Positions 1-8,648 of a DNA stretch of 64,000 bases are shown piece by piece. Under the pieces are notes generated by a model. That model had not been told where the DNA came from and did no database searches. It saw only the letters and a program-made list of their open reading frames with translations. The stretch's first letter is position 1. Every line of letters starts with the position of its first letter. The stretch covers positions 62,001-126,000 of the forward strand of contig CALKCK010000020.1 in NCBI GenBank assembly GCA_938083195.1, written 5' to 3'. A program made the translations under genes and the position numbers. This stretch comes from an uncultured Pirellulaceae bacterium (GTDB taxonomy: Bacteria > Planctomycetota > Planctomycetia > Pirellulales > Pirellulaceae).

Positions 1-1775
1 ACTCCATCATTCGTCACCGCTGGCTCGTCTTCTTGTAGCGGTGCTAAAAAGCTAGACACTGAATGGGTAACTCCCAACAAAGATGAAATCAGAAACACAG
101 CTTCGTTAGCGGGTCGAATCAATTGACTTCCTCGGTAGCTACGCCCCTTGGGTTGACTTGGTTTGAAACTGCCGCTGCCACCCGGCAAATCGAATAACGA
201 CGGCAAGTTATCATCAGAAGGTGTTATGATCCGAGAACGAATGTCCTTTCGATCCTCTGGCATAATAATCTGTATCTTGTTTGAACGTCCGTTCATTTGG
301 AGTAAGTCCTCGATCATCGGCGCTAGCGAATCTTGCTCGCTTTCGGACATCTCAATGATTCTCCGCCCAGTACGTGGGCCACTGTCAGGCAGAGTCGCGT
401 TCATGTCGAGATTCTCAACCATCCGTTTGACGGTCGCGACTTCTTGTGGGGTTCCACTAACAATGATCTGATTTAATTCTGACTGAGCCAACATGACAGG
501 TCCCGTGGTTACTTCTGCCGAGTTCTGTCGGAACATCTCTTGAAGAATGATGATGACCTCAGTCGGGTCACGTTTTTGGAGCGTAATGATGGCAAAATCT
601 TCAGCGCTTTGTTTTGAAAGTGCTTCTAAATACTCTTTGATTTTTGCGTGAACACTCGCCGCCGTCAGCACTGAAATAGCGCCTGACTCTTCATCCTGGT
701 CCATTTTTACATCTAGACCTTCAAGCATTGTGTCTAAGACGTTAAAGGCCAACTTCGGATCAGTGAGAATCGGATAGCTTACTAAATACGGTTCTTCAAA
801 TTCTTCCACATCGACTGGCTCAGGAGCAGCATCTACCAACACTGCCACCTTTTCAAACTTCGCAAGATATTTTTCGGTACCGCTGATAAACATTCGATCA
901 CCAAATGGATCGACCGAAATGGCTAAGGCACCGTCGTCGTACTCTCGAGTGTTTTGATCTGCGTCCATTCCGAGCAAAGGGCGTACCTGAAGAAGGAATG
1001 ACTCAGAATCTACGTGCTTCAATTTGTAGGTTTTGATCGTCTCTTCCCCACCGCTCATGCGACTCTGAGACTCCTTAATGATCTTAAGAATCTCCCGAAG
1101 ACGGCCACCCGTTTCACGAATCCGGATTTGATTAGCCCCAGGAAATACGGCGCAGTAGTCTTTGTTCTCTGAACTAATCATTGGACGTAGTTGATCGAAA
1201 AGCTCTTTAGAATCGAGTGCTCCTACATCAAATACGCTGTAAATGGTTTCGAATTTCCCGCGTTCTTCCAATTCATCAGCAGGTACCAATTCAATCAAAT
1301 CATCTGGGAAATTCGTATCCTTCGTCTTCCACAAGACGAGCATGTCTCGGTTGCGAATTAGCGTATACGGCTCTTCCAAGAGCAATAAAGCGTGGTTCAA
1401 CTGATCCAGTGCTTCCCGAACCGTGTACTCGGTCTCATCCTTGATCGTAAAGGAACCCTCGGGGTAAGAGAAAACAGGCTGCAAAGAATAACCAGCCTGA
1501 TCTGCAAACCACTCGATCACGCTTTCCCAATCCGATTCATCAAAAGTGAACCGAACCTTTTTGTCACCGTCGTCTGCCTGTGCCGTCGCTACAGGAGCCG
1601 TCGCTACAGGAGCCTTGTTCGCCAAGGCAGCCGCCGGCGCGGACTCCGAATCTGCTGGTTTCTCAACCGCTGGCTCCGGTTTCGCGGGAGTTGCTTCCTG
1701 AACCGCCAAGCTCTCCGTAGAGAAATTTGCGACGAGTATCGAAGAGGCGATGGTTAAAAAGAAGAAATTCTTCAT
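1..1775 (-). CDS. Secretin-like exported protein with N-domain repeats (partial, C-terminus off window)
   Basis: The frame is open from the ATG at 1775 to the left edge, giving about 591 residues without a stop. The N-terminus (MKNFFFLTIASSILV...) is a signal peptide, followed by an Ala/Pro-rich linker containing a VATAP duplication. The body has repeated segments such as TYKLKHVDSESFLLQVRPLL and later QSELNQIIVSGTPQEV, which resemble the secretin short N-domain found in type II/III secretion and pilus secretins. Planctomycetes carry many large proteins of this type with unknown roles; the secretin pore domain itself, if present, would lie beyond the window. It is transcribed divergently from tsaD. 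I infer an exported or outer-envelope protein and cannot tell a true secretin from a lineage-specific repeat protein. Confidence 0.75.
   Translation of the reverse strand, partial: MKNFFFLTIASSILVANFSTESLAVQEATPAKPEPAVEKPADSESAPAAALANKAPVATAPVATAQADDGDKKVRFTFDESDWESVIEWFADQAGYSLQPVFSYPEGSFTIKDETEYTVREALDQLNHALLLLEEPYTLIRNRDMLVLWKTKDTNFPDDLIELVPADELEERGKFETIYSVFDVGALDSKELFDQLRPMISSENKDYCAVFPGANQIRIRETGGRLREILKIIKESQSRMSGGEETIKTYKLKHVDSESFLLQVRPLLGMDADQNTREYDDGALAISVDPFGDRMFISGTEKYLAKFEKVAVLVDAAPEPVDVEEFEEPYLVSYPILTDPKLAFNVLDTMLEGLDVKMDQDEESGAISVLTAASVHAKIKEYLEALSKQSAEDFAIITLQKRDPTEVIIILQEMFRQNSAEVTTGPVMLAQSELNQIIVSGTPQEVATVKRMVENLDMNATLPDSGPRTGRRIIEMSESEQDSLAPMIEDLLQMNGRSNKIQIIMPEDRKDIRSRIITPSDDNLPSLFDLPGGSGSFKPSQPKGRSYRGSQLIRPANEAVFLISSLLGVTHSVSSFLAPLQEDEPAVTNDG
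1585..1614. repeat. 15-bp exact tandem duplication inside the secretin-like gene
   Basis: The unit GTCGCTACAGGAGCC occurs twice in tandem (1585-1599 and 1600-1614). It is in frame in the minus-strand gene and encodes VATAP twice in the linker after the signal peptide. It belongs to a set of similar short duplications across the window. Confidence 0.9.
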
Positions 1776-1891
1776 GATTCACGATCTGCTTGTAATGTGT
1801 TCGGTTTTAGGTACAAAACCTAGTATTGCTTCGGTTTTGCTGGAAAACAGGAAGGGCCCGAAATACGGTCCGAAGAACTTACCCTCGGTGG

Positions 1892-1926
1892 CCGAATATT
1901 CGGTTTATCACGTCATTATCACGTAA
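1892..1926. promoter_or_regulatory. Candidate operator: 12-bp palindrome plus 11-bp direct repeats
   Basis: The divergent intergenic region between the secretin-like gene and tsaD holds a perfect palindrome CCGAATATTCGG at 1892-1903. It is directly followed by two 11-bp copies, TTATCACGTCA (1905-1915) and TTATCACGTAA (1916-1926). A spacing of about one helical turn suits adjacent protein-binding sites. No regulator is identified. Confidence 0.4.
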
Positions 1927-2038
1927 ATAACAAGCGATCCCAGACAAAAACACCAATCGTCCAACTGGTGCCAGATTGCCCCTGATCTATTAAACTCACG
2001 AAACCAACGAATGTTTCGACAATTGAAAAAATCACGCC

Positions 2039-3058
2039 ATGAAAATTTTGTGTATTGAGACAACATGCGATGAAACCGCCGCTGCAATTGTGACCGACGG
2101 ACTAAAAGTCCTCGGTAGCGTCGTTTCCTCCCAAGAAAAACTCCACGAAAAATTTAATGGTGTTGTCCCTGAAATTGCCGCCCGCGCTCACGTTGAACGG
2201 ATTTTACCGGTAATTCATGAAACACTTTCAAAGTCTGCCTTAACTTTGAATGACCTCGATGCGATCGCCGTCGCCAATACACCAGGTCTTTCTGGCTCAC
2301 TATTAGTTGGTCTCGTCGCCGCTAAATCGCTCTGTTTAGCTGGTAATTTGCCCTTGATTGCAATTAATCATCTGCACGCCCACGTTTACGCTTGCCAATT
2401 GGCCTCTGACCAACCGGTGTTCCCCTGTGTAGGACTGATTGTGAGTGGGGGACATACTCACCTCTACCAGTACGAAGACCCGTTAAACGCAAAATACCTT
2501 GGGGGAACCATTGATGATGCCGCCGGCGAGGCTTTCGACAAAGTCGCAAGCATGTTGGGGCTCCCCTACCCAGGAGGCCCGGCGATTTCAAAAGCTGCAC
2601 TAAACGGCAATTCGAAGGCCCATTCATTTCCCAGAAGCTTTATCCATGAGCCAAGACTCGACTTCAGCTTCAGTGGGCTCAAAACTGCTGTCCGCTATGC
2701 AATTGGCGGCCCTGGCTGCAGTGACCTTTCCGGAATCGTACTCGACGATCAACAAATCGCCGATCTAAGTGCCAGTTTTCAACAAGCAGTCGTCGATTGC
2801 CTCGTCGCGAAGTCAATCGCAGCACTCCAACAGACGGGTTTAAACAACCTGTGCGTTGGCGGGGGAGTCGCCGCCAACGGAGTCTTACGGAAACAACTGC
2901 AAACACGATGCGAAGAGAACAACTTGAACCTCCATATCGCCCCGCTTGAACTGTGCACAGACAATGCAGTTATGGGCGCTATCGCAATTGAACGCTTCAA
3001 AGCTGGGCTTTTTGAAGAACTCGATCTCGATATTAAGCCCGGCCTGGTAAGACATTAA
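2039..3058 (+). CDS. tsaD: tRNA N6-adenosine threonylcarbamoyltransferase TsaD
   Basis: TsaD transfers the threonylcarbamoyl group from TC-AMP onto A37 of tRNAs that read ANN codons, working with TsaB and TsaE in the cytoplasm. The 339-residue length is typical. The N-terminus (MKILCIETTCDET) is the family start of the ASKHA fold. The metal-binding HxxxH is at His111 and His115 within INHLHAHVYA, and the C-terminal metal ligand is Asp308 in CTDNAVMGA. The glycine-rich SGGHTHLY and the GGVAANG segments are also present. No tsaB or tsaE is nearby; the gene stands alone between a divergent promoter region and a convergent terminator. Confidence 0.97.
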   Translation: MKILCIETTCDETAAAIVTDGLKVLGSVVSSQEKLHEKFNGVVPEIAARAHVERILPVIHETLSKSALTLNDLDAIAVANTPGLSGSLLVGLVAAKSLCLAGNLPLIAINHLHAHVYACQLASDQPVFPCVGLIVSGGHTHLYQYEDPLNAKYLGGTIDDAAGEAFDKVASMLGLPYPGGPAISKAALNGNSKAHSFPRSFIHEPRLDFSFSGLKTAVRYAIGGPGCSDLSGIVLDDQQIADLSASFQQAVVDCLVAKSIAALQQTGLNNLCVGGGVAANGVLRKQLQTRCEENNLNLHIAPLELCTDNAVMGAIAIERFKAGLFEELDLDIKPGLVRH

Positions 3059-3101
3059 TTTCGACCTGACTCAATTGCCAAATAAACATTCCCTTGAGCG
3101 C

Positions 3102-3132
3102 AAAAAAAATGCCAGTCAAAAAACTGGCATTT
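3102..3132 (-). terminator. Intrinsic terminator between tsaD and the BON-domain gene
   Basis: A perfect 10-bp stem AAATGCCAGT / ACTGGCATTT (3107-3116 and 3123-3132) has a 6-nt loop. Read on the minus strand it is followed by a run of T (the A run at 3102-3109), so it best serves the minus-strand gene ending at 3164. It may also stop tsaD transcripts weakly. Confidence 0.85.
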
Positions 3133-3163
3133 CAACACCCTTGTGAATGTGGATTGTCAAGAA

Positions 3164-3904
3164 TCAGTTAACAACCTTGAGGCGATTTACCACCTTGTAA
3201 ACGCCAGGCTCAAGTCGCAACTGACGAATCAAGCGATCACTTTCGGCTCGACTACCGACCGAACCACTGATCGTCGCTGTTCGATTTTTAAGAGAAACTG
3301 AGTAACGATTCGAACTCGCGACGTCGCTTGGCTGCAAACCCATTCGCCGCTCAAATCGTCCGGCAACTTGAGCTTCGGACAATTTAGGCGCGTCAAAACT
3401 TGGACGAACTCGCGATCTCATGCTCCGCCGGATAACTTGAACTCCGTTGGTTGCCGCCCCGAATCCCCCTCGTCCGCCAGCAGCCGCACCGCCAATATTG
3501 ACTTGGTTGCTATTAACGTTATTGACGCCGCCTCCGAAACTTGCCCCTTCGGCCAACGGACTACCGAGTAACACACTCCGCCCAATAAAGCCCGACTCTT
3601 GAATTCGATCTGCCGTCGCCCCGACGAAACCCTGATTTCGGTTGTCATCGAATTCCTCGAACTCGACTGCGGAACCTAATTCGCCAACGCCCTCACCCCC
3701 GCCAGTGACGTTGGAACCGCCTGAGCCGGACGATGTATTTTGGTCGAAATTCGTATCGACAGTTTCAAATTGCCCCGTCGATCCACCTTCGTCGGGCCGG
3801 GGTTCAGTGTCTCCGCCTTGCCCAAAAGAGACACCGCTGGCAAAACAAAGAAAGAAACAAGCACAAAAGAATGACGAATTGAGTGAGATTAATTTTGTAG
3901 ACAC
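3164..3904 (-). CDS. Exported Gly/Ser-rich protein with C-terminal BON-like domain
   Basis: I chose the GTG at 3904, preceded by a GGGG about 7 nt upstream, because it yields a compact signal peptide (VSTKLISLN followed by a Cys/Phe-rich core ending at SFGQG). An upstream in-frame GTG at 3979 would add 25 residues, and no early ATG exists. The middle (about residues 35-150) is low-complexity, rich in Gly, Ser, Asn and Asp. The last 65 residues (RFERRMGLQPSDVASSNRYS... to VVNRLKVVN) match the pattern of a BON domain, a small fold found in OsmY and envelope proteins and thought to bind lipid or support the envelope. Function is otherwise unknown. Confidence 0.65.
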   Translation of the reverse strand: MSTKLISLNSSFFCACFFLCFASGVSFGQGGDTEPRPDEGGSTGQFETVDTNFDQNTSSGSGGSNVTGGGEGVGELGSAVEFEEFDDNRNQGFVGATADRIQESGFIGRSVLLGSPLAEGASFGGGVNNVNSNQVNIGGAAAGGRGGFGAATNGVQVIRRSMRSRVRPSFDAPKLSEAQVAGRFERRMGLQPSDVASSNRYSVSLKNRTATISGSVGSRAESDRLIRQLRLEPGVYKVVNRLKVVN

Positions 3905-4343
3905 TGTTTTCCCCGTGTTCCAGAAAGCCAATGGACCCGCAATCCAACATACGTAAATAAGAGAAAAGATCACGAACACCGACCGTGCACGTTATCTTCC
4001 TATGAAACCCAGTCGAAGCAAAAAGTTACCTAAAATAACCCAAATCGACCTACTCTGTTCATCGACTTTCGCGAATCACAAGTCAAAACGAAACGGGCCG
4101 CCCGCCAAAACTCAGAAAAACCCCTAGTTACCGACCGAATTAAATGAAAACAGAGCTTCATGGGAAAACCGAACCCGAAGCGAAAACTAGCCGCAATCGG
4201 AATTATCGTATTTCCCGTGTAAGTTACGAAACAAATTCGTGCTGAGGCGGGTTTATAAAGCAGAAGGAGTCGATCAAACTAGGCGAAATCGCGAATCGAT
4301 CGATACCTCCATGATAATGGCCTAATAAAACACAGGATAAACT
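3905..4343. other. Intergenic region between two divergent exported-protein genes
   Basis: This 439-bp divergent spacer should hold promoters for both flanking genes. I see no convincing hairpin, repeat, RNA gene or small ORF in it. Confidence 0.5.
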
Positions 4344-6329
4344 ATGCTGTCCCGAATGTGCATTTTTAAAAATCGTTGTTTCTCCAAGTCGGTCGTAAAC
4401 GCCAGCTTAATTTTTACTGCGATCTTAGCTTTCACAGCTACGGACCAATTCGTTACTGGCCAAGAAGCAGACCCTAGCAATCGCCCGAGAACGCAGGAGT
4501 TATTGCCGGAAACCACGGTGGCATTTATCCAAATTGACGACTTCCGCGAGATGGTTGGAAAGCTTCAAGAGACGTCGTTCGGGCAGATGACCCAGGACGA
4601 ATCGCTTGCCCCACTGATCGACGGGCTGTGGGATGAAGCCAGACTCGCATACAACGATGTTGAAGCTGAAGTCGGAGTTACCCTCGAAGACCTTCAAGAA
4701 CTTCCGTCTGGCGAAATGACTTTCGCAATCATCGCTCCCAGACGGCAAAACCCAGAATACATGCTGATTATCGAACTCGACACTGAGTCAGGTGCGGGTG
4801 AGCGAATTCTCGAACGAGGTCGTGAGGTAATTGCCACCGAAACCGGAGAGCCGATTACCAGCGAAGAGAGCGAGGATGGACTTGAATATGAAACCTTTAA
4901 TGCAGCGGGGAAAAACTTTAAGTTCTTCGAAAAAGACGGGCTGATGGTCGGCTGCAGTTCAGCAGAAGAGCTCGATGCATTTGTCGATCGCTGGATGGAA
5001 CGAGAAGTCGAAAAGGTTCGCCCTCTGACAGCAAATCGCAAATTTGTCACGATCATGAATAGGTGCCTCGGCAATAACGAAATCGAACCTGAGGCACGTT
5101 TCTTCATCGACCCAATCGGCTTAGCTCGCAGTGCCACACGGGGCAACTTCGCCGCTCAGGCCGCAATCAACTTCCTACCGATCATTGGACTCGACGGACT
5201 TCTTGGAGTCGGTGGAAGCATGCTTTTGTCTGAAGACGATTTCGAATCGGTCGTGCACGGGCACCTTCTTTTATCAAACCCACGCAAGGGCGTTCTAGAA
5301 ATGTTGGCACTTAAACCAACCGAATACCAACCCGAACCCTGGTTACCAGCAGACCTGGACACGTACCTTACCACCAGCTGGGATGTCGACCAACTTCTTA
5401 ATGAGCTGTCCAAAATGGTTGACATGTATCAAGGCGGAGAAGGCTTGGTAGACGAGTGGATCGATGGCAACATCAACGAACGCATTCAAATGGATTTAAA
5501 AGAAGATGTTCTTGCACACCTAACTGGAAGAGTGACCTACGCGCAGTGGATCGCCCCACCAATGGCCCTTAACAGTCAGGTTCAGATGTTTGCGATGGAA
5601 CTCTCTGATCCTGAAGCTTTCGAAAAATCGTTTGAATCGATCATCCAAACTTTCACCGGTGGGAATGATGATAATAATGACAACGAAGAAGGCAGAAACG
5701 ACGAAGATCGCGGTGACTGGATGGCAACTTCTGACTACAAAGGATTCAAAACTTGGACCGTATCCCAAGCTTCGATTGATCGCCGGCAATCTCGACGCGA
5801 CGCAAGACGTCAGGCGCGAAACCCAGAGGGTGAAGATCTGGAAGACGAGGATCCAGCAGTGCTTGAGATGAGAGCCGAGTTGAGGCCTCGACCAGCGATG
5901 GCACTCGTTGGAAATTATTTACTGATGTCTTTTTCATCACGCAGTATGGATTTTATCGAACACGCCATCGATACCATGGAGGGAGAAGTAATCCCGATGG
6001 CAGATGACGAAAAATTCATGAGTGTTCAACGTAAGATGACTCGTCTCCTCCGATCCGACATGCCATGTGCAATGACTTACCAAAACCCTGAGCACGCCTT
6101 TCGCATGCTGTTCGAGTTGGCCGGTTCAGATCAAACTCAGTCGTTTCTTTCTTCGCAAATCGAAGACAACCCTGTCCTCTCGGGAATCCAATCCCGATTC
6201 GCAGAAAATCCGCTACCAGATTTTGATGACATGAAGGGGTATTTCCGACCCACCGGTGGGTTTGTCGTAAGCGATGATACCGGCTACCACTTCTTGGCCT
6301 TCAGCATGAAATCTGAGGAGGACGAGTAG
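4344..6329 (+). CDS. Large exported protein, DUF3352-like, of unknown function
   Basis: The 661-residue product has a signal peptide (basic start, hydrophobic core near residues 18-33, likely cleavage near TGQEAD); a second ATG at 4359 is an alternative start. The segment after cleavage (LPETTVAFIQIDDFREMV... GQMTQDESLAPLIDGL) resembles the opening of planctomycete exported proteins assigned to DUF3352-like families. The central and C-terminal parts alternate predicted beta strands and helices, with an acidic Asn/Asp-rich stretch around residues 440-455 and an Arg-rich stretch near 475-490. No catalytic motif is visible. A strong terminator follows, so it is probably monocistronic. Confidence 0.7.
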   Translation: MLSRMCIFKNRCFSKSVVNASLIFTAILAFTATDQFVTGQEADPSNRPRTQELLPETTVAFIQIDDFREMVGKLQETSFGQMTQDESLAPLIDGLWDEARLAYNDVEAEVGVTLEDLQELPSGEMTFAIIAPRRQNPEYMLIIELDTESGAGERILERGREVIATETGEPITSEESEDGLEYETFNAAGKNFKFFEKDGLMVGCSSAEELDAFVDRWMEREVEKVRPLTANRKFVTIMNRCLGNNEIEPEARFFIDPIGLARSATRGNFAAQAAINFLPIIGLDGLLGVGGSMLLSEDDFESVVHGHLLLSNPRKGVLEMLALKPTEYQPEPWLPADLDTYLTTSWDVDQLLNELSKMVDMYQGGEGLVDEWIDGNINERIQMDLKEDVLAHLTGRVTYAQWIAPPMALNSQVQMFAMELSDPEAFEKSFESIIQTFTGGNDDNNDNEEGRNDEDRGDWMATSDYKGFKTWTVSQASIDRRQSRRDARRQARNPEGEDLEDEDPAVLEMRAELRPRPAMALVGNYLLMSFSSRSMDFIEHAIDTMEGEVIPMADDEKFMSVQRKMTRLLRSDMPCAMTYQNPEHAFRMLFELAGSDQTQSFLSSQIEDNPVLSGIQSRFAENPLPDFDDMKGYFRPTGGFVVSDDTGYHFLAFSMKSEEDE

Positions 6330-6408
6330 AGCAACCGACAGGCGCTGACTCAAACATAAGCTTGCAATTTCCGACAATTCATACCATTCTGAGTTGGAAA
6401 ATGGGAGT

Positions 6409-6443
6409 GCCACCGATGTTGGCCATCGGTGGCTTGTTCGTTT
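6409..6443 (+). terminator. Intrinsic terminator after the large exported protein gene
   Basis: A perfect 10-bp stem GCCACCGATG / CATCGGTGGC with a 5-nt loop spans 6409-6433 and is followed by the T-rich stretch TTGTTCGTTT. It lies 80 bp after the stop at 6329. Confidence 0.8.
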
Positions 6444-6540
6444 GAATGCCAACAATCCCCCTTTCGCAGACGACGGAGAACTACTCCAATATCACTTGAT
6501 TCGTTATCGGTAATTCTAGATTCATTAATCAGGTGGCCAC

Positions 6541-7878
6541 GTGAATATTGCGATCCTCGGTGCAGGACGCGTCGGTTTTTCAATCGCTGACTTGCTTTGC
6601 CGAATGGAGCATAGCGTAACAGTGGTTGATAACGACCCAGATAGAGTTGCAAAAATTAATGAGGAACTCGATGTCCGCGCGATTGTTGGTTCGGCATCTG
6701 AGTCGGCTACGCTGTTTCAAGCGGAAGTCAACAATGCCGATATCTGCTTGGCAATGACAGGAAAAGATGAAGTTAACATCATCGCCGCCAGCATGGCAAA
6801 AAAGATGGGGGTCTCGCGCGTGGTTGCCAGAGTCTACGCTCCGGTATTTCGCGACCTGAGTACGTTTGACTATCTAAGCCACTTCGGCATCGACCGCATG
6901 CTCTCCCTTGAACACCTTACAGCGATGGCACTTGCGAGGGGCATTCGGGAACCCGGATCAGTGGTCGTGGAACAATTTGCCAGAGGAGGACTGGAGGTCC
7001 AGGAATTCGTCGTTGGCCAAGAGGGAAAATTGACCCGCAATACGTTGCGCGACATCGGGATCTCATCCAACGTTCGGGTCGGAACAATCCAAAGAGAAAA
7101 GCGAATGTGGATCGCGTCAGCTGATGATCAACTATGCATTGGCGATAAAGTGACGGTCTTTTGCCGCCCCGAAGACATGAAATCTCTGCGAACCTTATTC
7201 AAAACAGGCTCGAATCCAACTCGGCGAATTGTTATCGCCGGGGGAGGGGAGACCGGATTTCATCTTGCCAGAACGCTCGAAAGAGAAAGTTTTAAAGTCA
7301 CCATTATTGAGCAGGACGAAAAACGCTGCATTGCCCTCGCCAACATGCTCGAATCAACTTCAGTCATCAATGCCATTGCGACTGATCCTGAAAATCTTGA
7401 GGAACAACGCGTCGGCAATGCGGATATTTTCGTCGCCTGTACCGGCGACGATGAAGACAATCTTGTCATGGCTGTGAAGTCAAACGAGCTTGGAGCGAAA
7501 CAGGTGATGTGCACCATTGGCCGTCCCGACTATGCGAGTGTCACCAAACGATTGGGGATTGACGTTGCAGTTAGCTCCCGTGACGTGATGGCCAAGCAGA
7601 TTCTATCCTACCTTCACCAGGGAGTTGTAATCTCAAGGGTGAAAATGGAGGGCGGCTTGATTAACGTCATCGAAGTCGATGTCATGGAGGGGTCGCCGGC
7701 GACGGAGTCGATTCTTGCCGACATTGGAATACCTGAACGATGTTTGATCGTCGCGGTCATTCATCTTGACTACGTCCGCGTCCCCGGAGCTAAGGATCGG
7801 TTGACGGCGAACGATACTGTGATTCTGATCGTGGAAGACGACGTCGTAGAATCTGCGTTATCGCTTTTCTCTGCTTGA
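6541..7878 (+). CDS. trkA: Trk potassium uptake regulatory subunit TrkA
   Basis: TrkA is the cytoplasmic NAD(H)/ATP-binding regulator of TrkH/TrkG-type potassium channels. The 445-residue protein has the duplicated layout of the family. The first RCK_N Rossmann domain begins at residue 1 (ILGAGRVGFSIADLL, with the acidic residue in VVDND), followed by RCK_C; the second RCK_N begins near residue 230 (VIAGGGETGFHLARTL), followed by a second RCK_C. The start is GTG at 6541, which places the nucleotide-binding strand at the very N-terminus as is normal. No trkH lies beside it, so the membrane subunit must be elsewhere. Confidence 0.95.
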   Translation: MNIAILGAGRVGFSIADLLCRMEHSVTVVDNDPDRVAKINEELDVRAIVGSASESATLFQAEVNNADICLAMTGKDEVNIIAASMAKKMGVSRVVARVYAPVFRDLSTFDYLSHFGIDRMLSLEHLTAMALARGIREPGSVVVEQFARGGLEVQEFVVGQEGKLTRNTLRDIGISSNVRVGTIQREKRMWIASADDQLCIGDKVTVFCRPEDMKSLRTLFKTGSNPTRRIVIAGGGETGFHLARTLERESFKVTIIEQDEKRCIALANMLESTSVINAIATDPENLEEQRVGNADIFVACTGDDEDNLVMAVKSNELGAKQVMCTIGRPDYASVTKRLGIDVAVSSRDVMAKQILSYLHQGVVISRVKMEGGLINVIEVDVMEGSPATESILADIGIPERCLIVAVIHLDYVRVPGAKDRLTANDTVILIVEDDVVESALSLFSA

Positions 7879-8075
7879 CTTCACGAGCATGCCGCCGAAA
7901 AATTCGACCTTCCCGATTCCTCGAAACACCAGTTTTGAACGTGAATCCTGCACATGGAAGGCGGATGGGCGGCAAGAAGAACCGGCGGGCCCGAAATCTG
8001 TCTCATTTTGAGTCAAATATCTCATTTCGAAACAAAGAAGCCGTCTTTTTAGGGCTTTTTAAAGAGTTTTTCATT

Positions 8076-8091
8076 AGGCACGCGGTTTGCA
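8076..8091 (+). promoter_or_regulatory. Sigma-54 (-24/-12) type promoter for the small exported protein
   Basis: AGGCACGCGGTTTGCA matches the sigma-54 consensus TGGCACG-N4-TTGCW except for the first base. The GG (8077-8078) and GC (8089-8090) are separated by exactly 10 nt. The predicted start of transcription is near 8102, leaving about 73 nt of leader before the ATG at 8175. No enhancer-binding-protein site is recognised in the roughly 200 bp upstream. Confidence 0.75.
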
Positions 8092-8097
8092 TTGCTT

Positions 8098-8127
8098 CCT
8101 TCGTCCAAAGTTCACAAAGGACGAAGG
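8098..8127 (+). promoter_or_regulatory. Hairpin at the predicted 5' end of the sigma-54 transcript
   Basis: A perfect 9-bp inverted repeat CCTTCGTCC / GGACGAAGG (8098-8106 and 8119-8127) encloses a 12-nt loop. It starts 7 nt after the -12 GC, so it would form the very 5' end of the mRNA. A similar hairpin with a 12-nt loop follows the other sigma-54 promoter of the window (62131). Confidence 0.55.
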
Positions 8128-8174
8128 CGAAATATTTCGCCTCAAGTTTCAAAACTATTAACAGTGAGAATTTC

Positions 8175-8582
8175 ATGAATGCAAAAAGAATGCTACTAAA
8201 CGCGGGAACAATTTGTCTTTTGGCAACAGCTGTCCTTCTTTCCCAATCAGCTTTATCAGGTTCAGCATCAGCCACTCCCGGTGATGCCCCACGCAAAGCA
8301 GACAATCTGAAGCAACGAGTTAAAATTCTCGAGTTGCTTCAAGAAGAAGATGATAAAGAATTTCTTCTCGTGGACGCATCACTCAGCGACCTCAATGCAC
8401 GAGTCGAAGCCAACGAGGAACGATGCGCACGAACCTCAAAGAGACTCGTAGAAACTGACAAACGAGCAGGAAGGATGAAAATGAGGATCAGTGAAAACCA
8501 AACGGGTAGAAGTGAGATCCGTGAGACGATTAAGCGACTTAAGGCCGACCTTCGTGCCAACGGGATCAAGCTCTCCGACTAG
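8175..8582 (+). CDS. Small exported coiled-coil protein, unknown function
   Basis: The frame is open from 7875, but the credible start is the ATG at 8175. It gives a clear signal peptide (MNAKRMLLNAG, hydrophobic LLATAVLLSQSALSGSASA) and lies downstream of the sigma-54-type promoter. The mature part of about 100 residues is highly charged and helical, rich in Arg, Glu, Lys and Leu with heptad-like spacing (RVKILELLQEEDDKEFLLVD, then ETIKRLKADLRANGIKL). It contains one Cys. I infer a periplasmic coiled-coil protein induced under a sigma-54 programme; no family is recognised. Confidence 0.7.
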   Translation: MNAKRMLLNAGTICLLATAVLLSQSALSGSASATPGDAPRKADNLKQRVKILELLQEEDDKEFLLVDASLSDLNARVEANEERCARTSKRLVETDKRAGRMKMRISENQTGRSEIRETIKRLKADLRANGIKLSD

Positions 8583-8648
8583 GAGTTCCCAGTTCCTTTT
8601 GCATGATTTCAGTTTTGTGAAAATATGGTTTGGCGAGGATTTGATTCG

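Noticed and set aside
7875..8174. Upstream 100 residues of the frame that contains the small exported protein
   Set aside because: It overlaps the end of trkA and the sigma-54-type promoter, and the signal peptide begins only at the ATG at 8175.
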